DNA of 10,081 nt. It comes from an uncultured Synergistaceae bacterium. GTDB taxonomy: Bacteria; Synergistota; Synergistia; Synergistales; Aminobacteriaceae. The notes under the pieces were generated by a model. It was not told where the DNA came from. It saw only the letters and a program-made list of their open reading frames with translations, and ran no database searches. Both the position numbers and the translations under genes were made by a program. The stretch spans positions 1 to 10,081 of the forward strand of contig CALMZW010000105.1 in assembly GCA_937870605.1 (NCBI GenBank). Direction: 5' to 3'. Below, piece after piece: positions 1-6,276 of the stretch. Position 1 is the stretch's first letter. Each line of letters opens with the position of its first letter.

Positions 1-456
1 TCGCCGGTTTCCGGCGGCACGGTTCAGGGCACGGTTCACATTGCGGAAGATGTCATTATGGAGCTTGCGAAAAAGACTCTTTTGACAGTACCCGGAGTCC
101 AGCCCGCAAATCCCGGAATAGCGTCGAAACTGGGAATCGGGAGAAAGGCGAGCGACGGCATTCGTGTGGCCGTCGAGGAAGGCAAGCCGCCGATCATAAC
201 GGTGGATGTGTTCATCCTTATCAAATACGGCCTCAGAATCCCTGATGTTGCGTGGGATGTCCAGGAATCGGTCAAGTCCAATCTGGAGCAGTACACCGGA
301 TATGCCGTGAAAGCCGTCAATATAAACGTCCAGGGAGTTTATTTCGAGGGGAAGAAGACTGAAGCGGCCCCGGCGCAGAAGCCCCTGGACAAGGAATTCG
401 TCGAAGAACAGGAACCGTCAAGCGGCCCGGTTTCACCCGAGATCGATCAGTACTGA
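1..456 (+). CDS. Asp23/Gls24 family envelope stress protein (5' end outside window)
   Basis: The reading frame is open from the first base and ends at TGA 454-456. The ATG at 58 is internal: the 19 codons before it are in frame and already encode family sequence (GTVHIAEDVI), with no in-frame ATG, GTG or TTG among them, so the true start lies just upstream of the window. Family features seen are the first strand and helix (GTVHIAEDVIMELAKKT), the 'VPGV' turn, a central beta segment (KPPIITVDVFILIKYG), and the helix-strand end (VQESVKSNLEQYTGYAV, then VKAVNINVQGVYFE). The last 30 or so residues form an acidic, proline-rich tail outside the domain. Asp23/Gls24 proteins are small cytoplasmic proteins, membrane-associated in some Gram-positives through a partner and linked to envelope stress. 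Their biochemical role is unsettled. In Gram-positive bacteria and relatives a gene of this type commonly sits just upstream of nusB, as here. Confidence 0.9.
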   Translation, partial: SPVSGGTVQGTVHIAEDVIMELAKKTLLTVPGVQPANPGIASKLGIGRKASDGIRVAVEEGKPPIITVDVFILIKYGLRIPDVAWDVQESVKSNLEQYTGYAVKAVNINVQGVYFEGKKTEAAPAQKPLDKEFVEEQEPSSGPVSPEIDQY

Positions 457-486
457 TCGAGGGCTGGAGATTCAGATACGAAATGG

Positions 487-513
487 GGCCGGTTCGTTGT
501 GAGCCGGCCTTTT
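487..513 (+). terminator. Probable intrinsic terminator after the Asp23 gene
   Basis: GGCCGGTTC (487-495), a 5-nt loop GTTGT, and GAGCCGGCC (501-509) form a 9-bp stem with one G-T wobble. TTTT (510-513) follows. The hairpin lies 30 nt past the Asp23 stop and 17 nt before the next start codon. The T-run is short, so termination is likely partial and some transcription probably continues into the downstream genes. Confidence 0.6.
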
Positions 514-530
514 CAGTCTGGGGTGATTGA

Positions 531-1010
531 ATGTACTATTTCTGGCGCAAGACGGAATTAGGAAAGATTTCGCTCTCCCGGGACGGCCTCGCACGATATA
601 TCAGCGCCTTTCTCAAGGAGCCCTTCACGTGTCATCACGTGACGCTGTCTCCGGCGGAGAGCACGCTGTTTCTTGGAATAGGCTGCCCGGAAGATTCGAG
701 TCCGCTTGACCATAAGGTCGTTCAGGAAAAAGTTGTAGAGGCCATCCGGCAACTTGGGCTGTCGACGAGAATTACGTGGATCGAACAGGAAAATGTCTCT
801 GTTCATTCGCTGATTTCCAGTGTCCTCGTGAACCGCCCGATTCTTTGGGGTGTGGTCGGATTCGCTGTCGCGGCCCTTTTCATCATGGGGCTGAAATGGT
901 TTTTGCTTGCCGGTATTATCGGTGTTCTCGCTTTTGGCGCTTCCCGTGCGATTTTTTCGGAAAAAGGCCGGGAATATGTCAGGATGATAGAGAAGCGGAT
1001 CGGAAGGTAA
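531..1010 (+). CDS. Hypothetical protein with C-terminal two-helix membrane hairpin (AmaP-like by context)
   Basis: This 159-residue protein is not firmly assigned to a family. Residues 1-90 are soluble, with a possible Asp23-like pattern: strand GKISLSRDGLARYISAFL, a middle strand near STLFLGIG, a helix around VVQEKVVEAIRQLGL, and a last strand RITWIE. Residues about 103-120 and 122-140 are two hydrophobic segments joined by a very tight turn (MGLKW), giving a membrane hairpin. A short basic, probably cytoplasmic tail follows (EKGREYVRMIEKRIGR). The start at ATG 531 has GGGGTGA at 520-526, only 4 nt away. The gene lies between the Asp23 gene and nusB. In Staphylococcus, Asp23 is held at the membrane by AmaP, which has two membrane helices and an Asp23-like domain, so a similar anchoring role is the best guess. 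The domain order here (soluble part first, helices last) is the reverse of AmaP. An overlapping frame at 527-709 was judged a shadow. Confidence 0.75.
   Translation: MYYFWRKTELGKISLSRDGLARYISAFLKEPFTCHHVTLSPAESTLFLGIGCPEDSSPLDHKVVQEKVVEAIRQLGLSTRITWIEQENVSVHSLISSVLVNRPILWGVVGFAVAALFIMGLKWFLLAGIIGVLAFGASRAIFSEKGREYVRMIEKRIGR
1002..1007 (+). promoter_or_regulatory. Ribosome binding site for nusB (GTG start)
   Basis: GGAAGG lies 7 nt before GTG 1015 and overlaps the end of the preceding gene. It supports the non-ATG start; no ATG gives a better fit to the NusB N-terminus. Confidence 0.6.
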
Positions 1011-1014
1011 CGAG

Positions 1015-1491
1015 GTGCCGAAAGCCTTTCTGCCGCAAAAGCGTCGGCGATCGCGAGAGATCGCTTTACAGATGTTGTATTCGCTCGATATACGAAGATC
1101 CGAAGACGTTGAAGACGCGATTGATTGTTTCCCCTCCGAAGGAGAGGATGAAGACGTCTTCGCCTATGCGGTGCGCCTCGTTCGCGGTTCTTTCGGGAAG
1201 CGAATGGAAATCGACGGTTTGATACGCGAGCACCTGACCGGCTGGCGGCCTGAGCGGATGGTCGCTGTCGACCGCATCGCCGTCAGGCTTGCTCTGTACG
1301 AAGGTGTCGTCGGACGCCTGACTCCGGTTCCTGTAGCCATATCCGAAGCGGTGGAGCTGGCGAAGGCGTTCGGAACGGACGAGTCGGGCAAGGTTGTGAA
1401 CGGCGTTCTCGGAAAGCTCGTCCGGGCATTGCCCCCAGTTCCGGAGCCGGAAGCACATGAAGCGGGTGACGTATCTGGTTCTGACTGTTGA
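1015..1491 (+). CDS. nusB: Transcription antitermination factor NusB
   Basis: NusB binds boxA RNA together with NusE (ribosomal protein S10) and promotes antitermination of rRNA operons. The 158-residue length is in the family range. The arginine-rich start of the all-helical fold is clear (RRRSREIALQMLYSLD, residues about 10-25). The C-terminal helices carry the strongest signature, EAVELAKAFGTDESGKVVNG, followed by VLGKLVRAL. The upstream helix RMVAVDRIAVRLALYE is also typical. The GTG start is 4 nt after the stop of the membrane-hairpin gene, with GGAAGG upstream. A 20-residue Pro/Glu-rich tail follows the domain, and the last 35 nt overlap the start of xseA in another frame, which points to translational coupling. 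Confidence 0.95.
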   Translation: MPKAFLPQKRRRSREIALQMLYSLDIRRSEDVEDAIDCFPSEGEDEDVFAYAVRLVRGSFGKRMEIDGLIREHLTGWRPERMVAVDRIAVRLALYEGVVGRLTPVPVAISEAVELAKAFGTDESGKVVNGVLGKLVRALPPVPEPEAHEAGDVSGSDC

Positions 1492-2674
1492 CCAACTGAC
1501 GGATCGAATCAGTTCCGTCTTCATGGGAGAACCTTCTTTTCAGAATCTGGCCGTTCGCGGCGAGATCATCGAGATGACCCGTCACGGCAGCGGAAACGTT
1601 TTTTTTGCTCTCAGCGGCGAGGAAAGCCGGATCGCGTGTGTTCTGTTCAAGTCGGATGCCCAACGTGTCCCCTTATGGCCCCGAACCGGCGATGAGGTGA
1701 TCGCGGAAGGTAGAGTGGCCGTGTATGGACAGCGCGGAATCTACCAGATTTATGCGCGACGCCTCTCTCCGGTCGGCGCCGGGGCTGCGGCGCGGGCCAG
1801 AGAAGAGTTGAAACGACGTCTCCAGGATGAAGGCGTTTTTTCTCCCGAATTGAAACGTCCGCTGCCCGAATATCCCGGCCGCGTTGTTGTGGTCACCTCC
1901 CCAACGGGTGCTGCGGTGCATGATGTCATTCGCGTCGCCGGGAACCGCTTCCCCTGTTGCGAGTTGATCATCGTGCCGGTGACGGTGCAGGGGTACGAAG
2001 CGGCGAGTTCCGTTCCGGAAGGAATTTTTCGGGCGAATCTTGTTGAGAACGCGGAGGCGTTGCTTCTGGTCCGGGGCGGCGGGAGCAGGGATGACATGAA
2101 TCCCTTCGACGACGAAAACATCGTCCGTGCGGTCCGGGCATCGCGACTTCCTGTCGTTACTGGGCTCGGGCACGATATTGACGTGTCGCTTTCGGACCTG
2201 GCCGCCGATGTCGCGGCGGCGACTCCTTCCGCTGCGGCGGAACTTCTTTTTCCCGACATTCAGGAAATCCGTTCAACGCTGCGCCGTACGATGCGCCTTG
2301 CTTTGAGCCGTCTGCAAATGGTATTTCAGCGGCATGTCCATCGTCTTGAACGCCTTTCGGGAAGATTGCGCGATGTGCACGAGAAACGTGTGCGTGAGCA
2401 ATCCCAGACGCTTCAGTTGCGGAGAACCCTTCTCGACTCAAGGATCGCGCGTGCTCTTGCGCGCGAAAGTTCACGTCTTTCGGTGATGAATGCCGGGCTT
2501 CTCTCTCTTTCCCCTCTCCGAGTCCTTTCCCGTGGGTATTGCATTTGCGAGACCGAAGAGCATCGCCGTATCCGCTCCCTTTCGGAGATCCGCCCCGGAG
2601 AACGGATCCTTTTGCGGTTTGTCGACGGATCCGTTCGTGCGACGACCGATCCGCGCACCGAACCCGACGCATAG
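1457..2674 (+). CDS. xseA: Exodeoxyribonuclease VII large subunit
   Basis: XseA is the catalytic subunit of exonuclease VII, which degrades single-stranded DNA from either end to oligonucleotides. Residues about 10-105 form the N-terminal OB-fold (VDQLTDRI, LAVRGEI, GNVFFALSG, EGRVAVYGQRGIYQI). The catalytic domain follows with family signatures VVVVTSPTGAAVHDVIRV (143-160), LLLVRGGGSRDDMNPFDDE (202-220) and VVTGLGHDIDVSLSDLAADV, then ATPSAAAEL. A long helical, coiled-coil-like stretch (about 265-345) is the part that binds small subunits. The C-terminal LSPLRVLSRGY motif and a final beta segment ending in FVDGSVRATT complete the protein. At 405 residues it is of normal length. ATG 1457 was chosen because it has GGAAG (1449-1453) upstream and keeps the whole OB-fold. 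GTG 1466 is a possible alternative and would lose only three residues. No xseB follows; mtnA starts 13 nt after the TAG stop. Confidence 0.95.
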   Translation: MKRVTYLVLTVDQLTDRISSVFMGEPSFQNLAVRGEIIEMTRHGSGNVFFALSGEESRIACVLFKSDAQRVPLWPRTGDEVIAEGRVAVYGQRGIYQIYARRLSPVGAGAAARAREELKRRLQDEGVFSPELKRPLPEYPGRVVVVTSPTGAAVHDVIRVAGNRFPCCELIIVPVTVQGYEAASSVPEGIFRANLVENAEALLLVRGGGSRDDMNPFDDENIVRAVRASRLPVVTGLGHDIDVSLSDLAADVAAATPSAAAELLFPDIQEIRSTLRRTMRLALSRLQMVFQRHVHRLERLSGRLRDVHEKRVREQSQTLQLRRTLLDSRIARALARESSRLSVMNAGLLSLSPLRVLSRGYCICETEEHRRIRSLSEIRPGERILLRFVDGSVRATTDPRTEPDA

Positions 2675-2687
2675 GTCTTTCCCGGAA

Positions 2688-3704
2688 ATGACTCGTCCCG
2701 AAGCCATCGAATGGAAAAATGATTGTCTGCGGCTTCTCGACCAGCGCAAGCTGCCTCTCGACGTCTCGTTCCTCGATTGCCGGTGCGCCGAAGACGTTGC
2801 GGTCGCAATCGAGACGCTTGCGGTCAGGGGAGCGCCCGCAATTGGCATAGCGGCCGCCTATGGAGTCGTTCTCGACGCGACAACGAAACGGGACGCGATT
2901 GCGGCGATCGATCGCCTTTCCCTTACCCGTCCCACAGCGGTCAATCTCTTTCATGCGCTTGCCCGAATGCGCGCGATTGTCGCCGGTTTGCCCGACGTTC
3001 CGCTACGGGATAGACTTCTCGCTGAAGCCCATGCGATTCGTTCGGCGGATATCGCGGCCAACGAGACTATGGGTTTTTTCGGACAGTCCCTGCTTCCGCA
3101 GAATTCAACAGTGTACACGCACTGCAACGCGGGGGCTCTCGCCACGGGAGGCTTCGGCACCGCGCTCGGCGTGATGCGGGCGGCAGTTCGCGCGGGAAAG
3201 ACGATCCGCGTGTTTGCGGATGAAACGCGACCCTTGCTTCAGGGATCGCGGTTGACCGCCTGGGAGCTGCTTGAAGACGGGATTGACGTGACCGTCGTGT
3301 GCGAAGGAATGGCGGCCGCGGTCTTTTCGAGAGAACGCGTGGACGCCGTTCTCGTCGGCGCCGATCGGATCGCCGCGAACGGCGATGCGGCGAACAAGAT
3401 CGGAACGTATACGCTCGCCCTCGTCGCCCGGCATTTCGACGTCCCGTTCTACGTCGTCGCCCCGTGGACGACGGTCGATATGAAGTGTCCGGGAGGACGT
3501 TCCATTCCGATCGAAGAACGCAACCCGGACGAGATACGCGAATGCTTCGGCGCGAAGATCCTGTCCCGCGATTTTCCGGTCTGGAACCCCGCCTTCGATG
3601 TGACTCCGGCGGACTGCATCACTGCTATCGTCACGGAACGCGGCGTCGCGAGGCCTCCTTTTTTCGCCTCGCTTTCGGCGTTCGATGATATGATAAATCC
3701 CTGA
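2688..3704 (+). CDS. mtnA: S-methyl-5-thioribose-1-phosphate isomerase
   Basis: MtnA converts 5-methylthioribose-1-phosphate to 5-methylthioribulose-1-phosphate in methionine salvage. The fold is shared with eIF2B-type subunits. Signatures seen are IEWKNDCLRLLDQRKLP near the N-terminus, VRGAPAIGIAAAYG (47-59), PTAVNLFHALARM, and THCNAGALATGGFGTALG (144-161) with the catalytic cysteine C146. Also seen are LVGADRIAANGDAANKIGTY (222-241) with the catalytic aspartate D226, IPIEERNPDE, and NPAFDVTPA near the end. The protein has 338 residues, close to the family norm of about 340-370. The frame stays open back to ATG 2490 inside xseA, but those 66 residues have no family resemblance and the known N-terminus begins at ATG 2688. 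The ribosome binding site is weak, and the 13-nt gap after xseA suggests coupling. It is followed by ahcY and mtaD, which process related thioether nucleosides. Confidence 0.95.
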   Translation: MTRPEAIEWKNDCLRLLDQRKLPLDVSFLDCRCAEDVAVAIETLAVRGAPAIGIAAAYGVVLDATTKRDAIAAIDRLSLTRPTAVNLFHALARMRAIVAGLPDVPLRDRLLAEAHAIRSADIAANETMGFFGQSLLPQNSTVYTHCNAGALATGGFGTALGVMRAAVRAGKTIRVFADETRPLLQGSRLTAWELLEDGIDVTVVCEGMAAAVFSRERVDAVLVGADRIAANGDAANKIGTYTLALVARHFDVPFYVVAPWTTVDMKCPGGRSIPIEERNPDEIRECFGAKILSRDFPVWNPAFDVTPADCITAIVTERGVARPPFFASLSAFDDMINP

Positions 3705-3713
3705 TTTTTCGAT

Positions 3714-3720
3714 GGAAGGA
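3714..3720 (+). promoter_or_regulatory. Ribosome binding site deciding the ahcY start
   Basis: GGAAGGA ends 6 nt before ATG 3727, a normal spacing. ATG 3724 would have a spacing of only 3 nt. ATG 3712 overlaps the site itself, so it is unlikely to be the start. Confidence 0.65.
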
Positions 3721-3726
3721 TTGATG

Positions 3727-4977
3727 ATGGAAATGACGGAAAAGACGACGATCGATATGGAGCTCGCAAGACGGGGACGGTACAAGATCGAGTGGGCGTG
3801 GCAGTTCATGCCGGTGCTTCAGAGCCTTCTCGCGCGGTATCAGGACGAACAGCCGTTCAAGGGACACAGCATCGGTGCGTGTCTTCACCTCGAGGCGAAA
3901 ACGGCATGCCTTCTCGAGACGCTTCGCAAGCTCGGCGCAACGGTTGTCGCGGCCGGCAGCAACCCGCTGTCCACGCAGGACGACGTATGCGAGGCTCTGC
4001 GCCTGGAAGGGATGGAGGTTTTCAGCCGGCACGGAATGACAACCGACGAATATTTCGAAAATCTTCACGCCGTGCTGCGACACGATCTCGATATCATTGT
4101 CGACGACGGCGCCGATCTGGTTGCGACGATTCATACGGACTACAAGGAGAAGCTGCCGAAGATTCTCGGCGGTTCCGAGGAGACGACGACCGGCGTCAAG
4201 CGCCTGAAGGCGATGGCGAAGGACGGCATCCTCGCATTTCCGATGATTTCCGTCAACGATGCCAAAAGCAAATATCTCTTCGATAACCGGTATGGAACGG
4301 GTCAGTCCGTGTGGGACGGCATCATGCGGACCACGAATATGCTCGTCGCGGGAAAGATCGTCGTGGTCGCCGGATACGGCTGGTGCGGACGCGGCGTCGC
4401 TCTGCGGGCGAAAGCGCTTGGAGCGCGGGTCATCGTAACGGAGCTCGATCCGCATCGCGCGTTCGAGGCGCTGATGGACGGTTGCGAAGTGAAGACCATG
4501 GAGCAGGCGGCGCCGATCGGGGATATGTTCCTGACATTGACGGGGAACCGCAAGGTCATCCGCGGAGAGCATATCGCCAGGATGAAGGATGGAGCGCTCC
4601 TCGCCAATGCGGGGCACTTCGACGTCGAAGTGTGGAAGCCCGATCTGTGCGAGTTGTCCGAAAAGGTCGAGACGATACGCGACAACGTCGAAGCCTATCG
4701 TCTCCGCAACGGGAACAGCGTCTTCCTTCTCGGCGAGGGACGGCTCGTCAACCTTGCCTGCGGCGACGGCCACCCGATCGAGATTATGGATCTGAGTTTC
4801 GGGATGCAGCTCGAGTCCGCGCTGTACATTTCGCGGCATTCGCTGAAACCGGGTGTCTACGACGTTCCGGAGGACCTCGACCTCGCCATAATGCGCACCA
4901 AGCTCGAAGCTTCGGGGATATCCCTCGAAACGCTCCTGCCGGAGCAAGAGGCGTACATGAAGGGATGGCAGGAGTGA
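3727..4977 (+). CDS. ahcY: Adenosylhomocysteinase, short (Thermotoga/archaeal) type
   Basis: This NAD-dependent enzyme hydrolyses S-adenosylhomocysteine to adenosine and homocysteine, relieving inhibition of methyltransferases. With the start at 3727 it has 416 residues; ATG 3712 or 3724 would add 5 or 1. Seen in order: HLEAKTA (54-60) in the substrate pocket; NPLSTQDDV; DDGADL (126-131); SEETTTG (150-156); VNDAKSKYLFDNRYGTGQS (176-194), holding the catalytic lysine K182 and aspartate D186; the Rossmann motif VVVAGYGWCGRG (212-223); VTELDP, whose E239 should bind the NAD ribose; NAGHFDVE (H297); and GDGHP (H349). NRYGTGQS and GYGWCGRG are marks of the short form. The longer eukaryotic/proteobacterial type has NLYGCRES and an extra insert, both absent here. 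The adenine-contact position Glu59 of the mammalian enzyme is lysine here (K58), as in other short forms. The gene lies 22 nt after mtnA and 1 nt before mtaD. It could in fact be an S-inosylhomocysteine hydrolase. Confidence 0.95.
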   Translation: MEMTEKTTIDMELARRGRYKIEWAWQFMPVLQSLLARYQDEQPFKGHSIGACLHLEAKTACLLETLRKLGATVVAAGSNPLSTQDDVCEALRLEGMEVFSRHGMTTDEYFENLHAVLRHDLDIIVDDGADLVATIHTDYKEKLPKILGGSEETTTGVKRLKAMAKDGILAFPMISVNDAKSKYLFDNRYGTGQSVWDGIMRTTNMLVAGKIVVVAGYGWCGRGVALRAKALGARVIVTELDPHRAFEALMDGCEVKTMEQAAPIGDMFLTLTGNRKVIRGEHIARMKDGALLANAGHFDVEVWKPDLCELSEKVETIRDNVEAYRLRNGNSVFLLGEGRLVNLACGDGHPIEIMDLSFGMQLESALYISRHSLKPGVYDVPEDLDLAIMRTKLEASGISLETLLPEQEAYMKGWQE

Positions 4978-4978
4978 C

Positions 4979-6262
4979 ATGACGCTGTTGTTCCGCGACG
5001 TCTTCTATCTCGATTGTTCGACCGAGCAGTCGCGACGGGGAGACATTCTCGTCGAGGGAAACCGGGTCGAGAAGATAGCCGCTCCCCGGACCCTTCCCGA
5101 TGCGGACGAGACGATTGACGGCAAGGGGACGATGGCGCTTCTGCCGGCATTCGTCAATTGCCACACGCACGCCGCGATGACGCTTCTGCGGGGGCTCGGG
5201 GAAGAGAAACCGCTGATGGAGTGGCTGAAGGAACGGATCTGGCCGCTGGAAGCGCACCTGACGCCCGAGGACATCTATTGGGGGACAATGGCGGCCATGG
5301 TTGAGATGGTCTCCTGCGGCGTCGGCTGTTTCTCGGACATGTACTTCGAAATGTCCGAAGTCGCCCGCGCGTCGCAGGAGATCGGAATGCGCTGCGGCCT
5401 TTGCCGCGGACTGATGCAGGACGACCGGAAACGGCTTGACGAGAACCTGTCGCTCTTCGATCAGTGGCATGGAAAGAACGGACGTGTGACCGTGCAGCTT
5501 GGCCCCCACGCTCCGTACACGGTCGCGCTCGGCTTTCTGCAGGACGTAACCGGAATTGCGAAAGAGCGCGGCATTCATGTGCATACGCACTTTCTCGAAA
5601 CGAAATGGGAGCTGGACTATCTGAAGAACGACCTCGGAATGACGCCGACAGAGTATCTCGATACGTCCGGGCTTCTCGATGTTCCTGGGCTGATTCTCGC
5701 CCATTGCGTGTGGCTTCCGCCCGAAACGGCGGCCGTTCTCCCGAAGTCCGTGACGATCGTCCACAATCCGAAGAGCAATCTGAAGCTCGGGAGCGGCGTT
5801 TTCCCCTGGAAGGAATTTCGGGAACTGGGTGTTCCGGTCGCTCTCGGAACCGATGGCGCCGCGAGCAACAACAGGCTCGACATGCTGGATGAAGCGCGTT
5901 TCGCATCGCTTCTGCACAAGGGACAAACGCTCGACCCGACGGAATCCCGCGCGTGGGATGTCTTGCGAGCCGCGACGCTTACGGGGTATCGGGCGCTCGG
6001 GTTTGAGAATACGGGCCTGATCCGCGAAGGGTGGACGGCTGACTTCGCTCTGTTCGACCTGGATTCGCCGAGGTATATCGGCGCGGACGAGACGAATCTT
6101 GCGGAATTTATCGTCTATTCCGGTTCGAGTCGCGATGTGAAGGGTACAATGGTCGACGGGAAATGGGCGTACAGGGACGGCGTTTATTCCGTGGACGCTG
6201 CGGACGCGCTCGAACGCGCGCGGGAGACTCGCCGATCGCTGATCCGGCGGGCGACTGAATGA
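4979..6262 (+). CDS. mtaD: 5-methylthioadenosine/S-adenosylhomocysteine deaminase (amidohydrolase)
   Basis: MtaD-type enzymes are metal-dependent amidohydrolases that deaminate methylthioadenosine to methylthioinosine and S-adenosylhomocysteine to S-inosylhomocysteine; some prefer 5'-deoxyadenosine. The protein has 427 residues. The metal centre is complete: H62 and H64 in NCHTHAAMTLLRG, H204 in HVHTHFLET with the catalytic glutamate E207, H242 in LAHCVWL, and D292 in GTDGAASNNRLDML. The substrate-pocket motif LGPHAPYT (174-181) is typical of this subgroup. Both ends form the usual small beta sandwich (GDILVEGNRVEKI; GWTADFALFDLD). The start ATG 4979 is 1 nt after the ahcY stop, with AGGAG at 4970-4974. 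Its place after mtnA and ahcY strongly supports a role on thioether nucleosides rather than guanine or atrazine-like substrates. The exact preference between the two nucleosides cannot be read from sequence. Confidence 0.88.
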   Translation: MTLLFRDVFYLDCSTEQSRRGDILVEGNRVEKIAAPRTLPDADETIDGKGTMALLPAFVNCHTHAAMTLLRGLGEEKPLMEWLKERIWPLEAHLTPEDIYWGTMAAMVEMVSCGVGCFSDMYFEMSEVARASQEIGMRCGLCRGLMQDDRKRLDENLSLFDQWHGKNGRVTVQLGPHAPYTVALGFLQDVTGIAKERGIHVHTHFLETKWELDYLKNDLGMTPTEYLDTSGLLDVPGLILAHCVWLPPETAAVLPKSVTIVHNPKSNLKLGSGVFPWKEFRELGVPVALGTDGAASNNRLDMLDEARFASLLHKGQTLDPTESRAWDVLRAATLTGYRALGFENTGLIREGWTADFALFDLDSPRYIGADETNLAEFIVYSGSSRDVKGTMVDGKWAYRDGVYSVDAADALERARETRRSLIRRATE

Positions 6263-6267
6263 GGGAG
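6261..6267 (+). promoter_or_regulatory. Ribosome binding site deciding the alaS start
   Basis: GAGGGAG lies 9 nt before ATG 6277. The in-frame ATG at 6259, which overlaps the mtaD stop as ATGA, has no comparable site and would add six residues (MRERGT) not typical of AlaS. Confidence 0.6.
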
Positions 6268-6276
6268 CGTGGGACC

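Noticed and set aside
625..645. Paired CACGTG palindromes as a possible operator
   Set aside because: They are inside the coding region of the membrane-hairpin gene, six-base palindromes are common by chance at this GC content, and no promoter-like sequence is near.
2490..2687. N-terminal extension of mtnA overlapping xseA
   Set aside because: The 66 extra residues overlap conserved xseA C-terminal coding sequence and have no counterpart in MtnA proteins, which begin near the IEWK motif after ATG 2688.
3631..4980. Long minus-strand open frame of 449 codons opposite ahcY
   Set aside because: It lies wholly antisense to the conserved mtnA end and ahcY, its product is rich in Arg and His with no family motif, and such frames are expected opposite GC-rich genes with strong codon bias.
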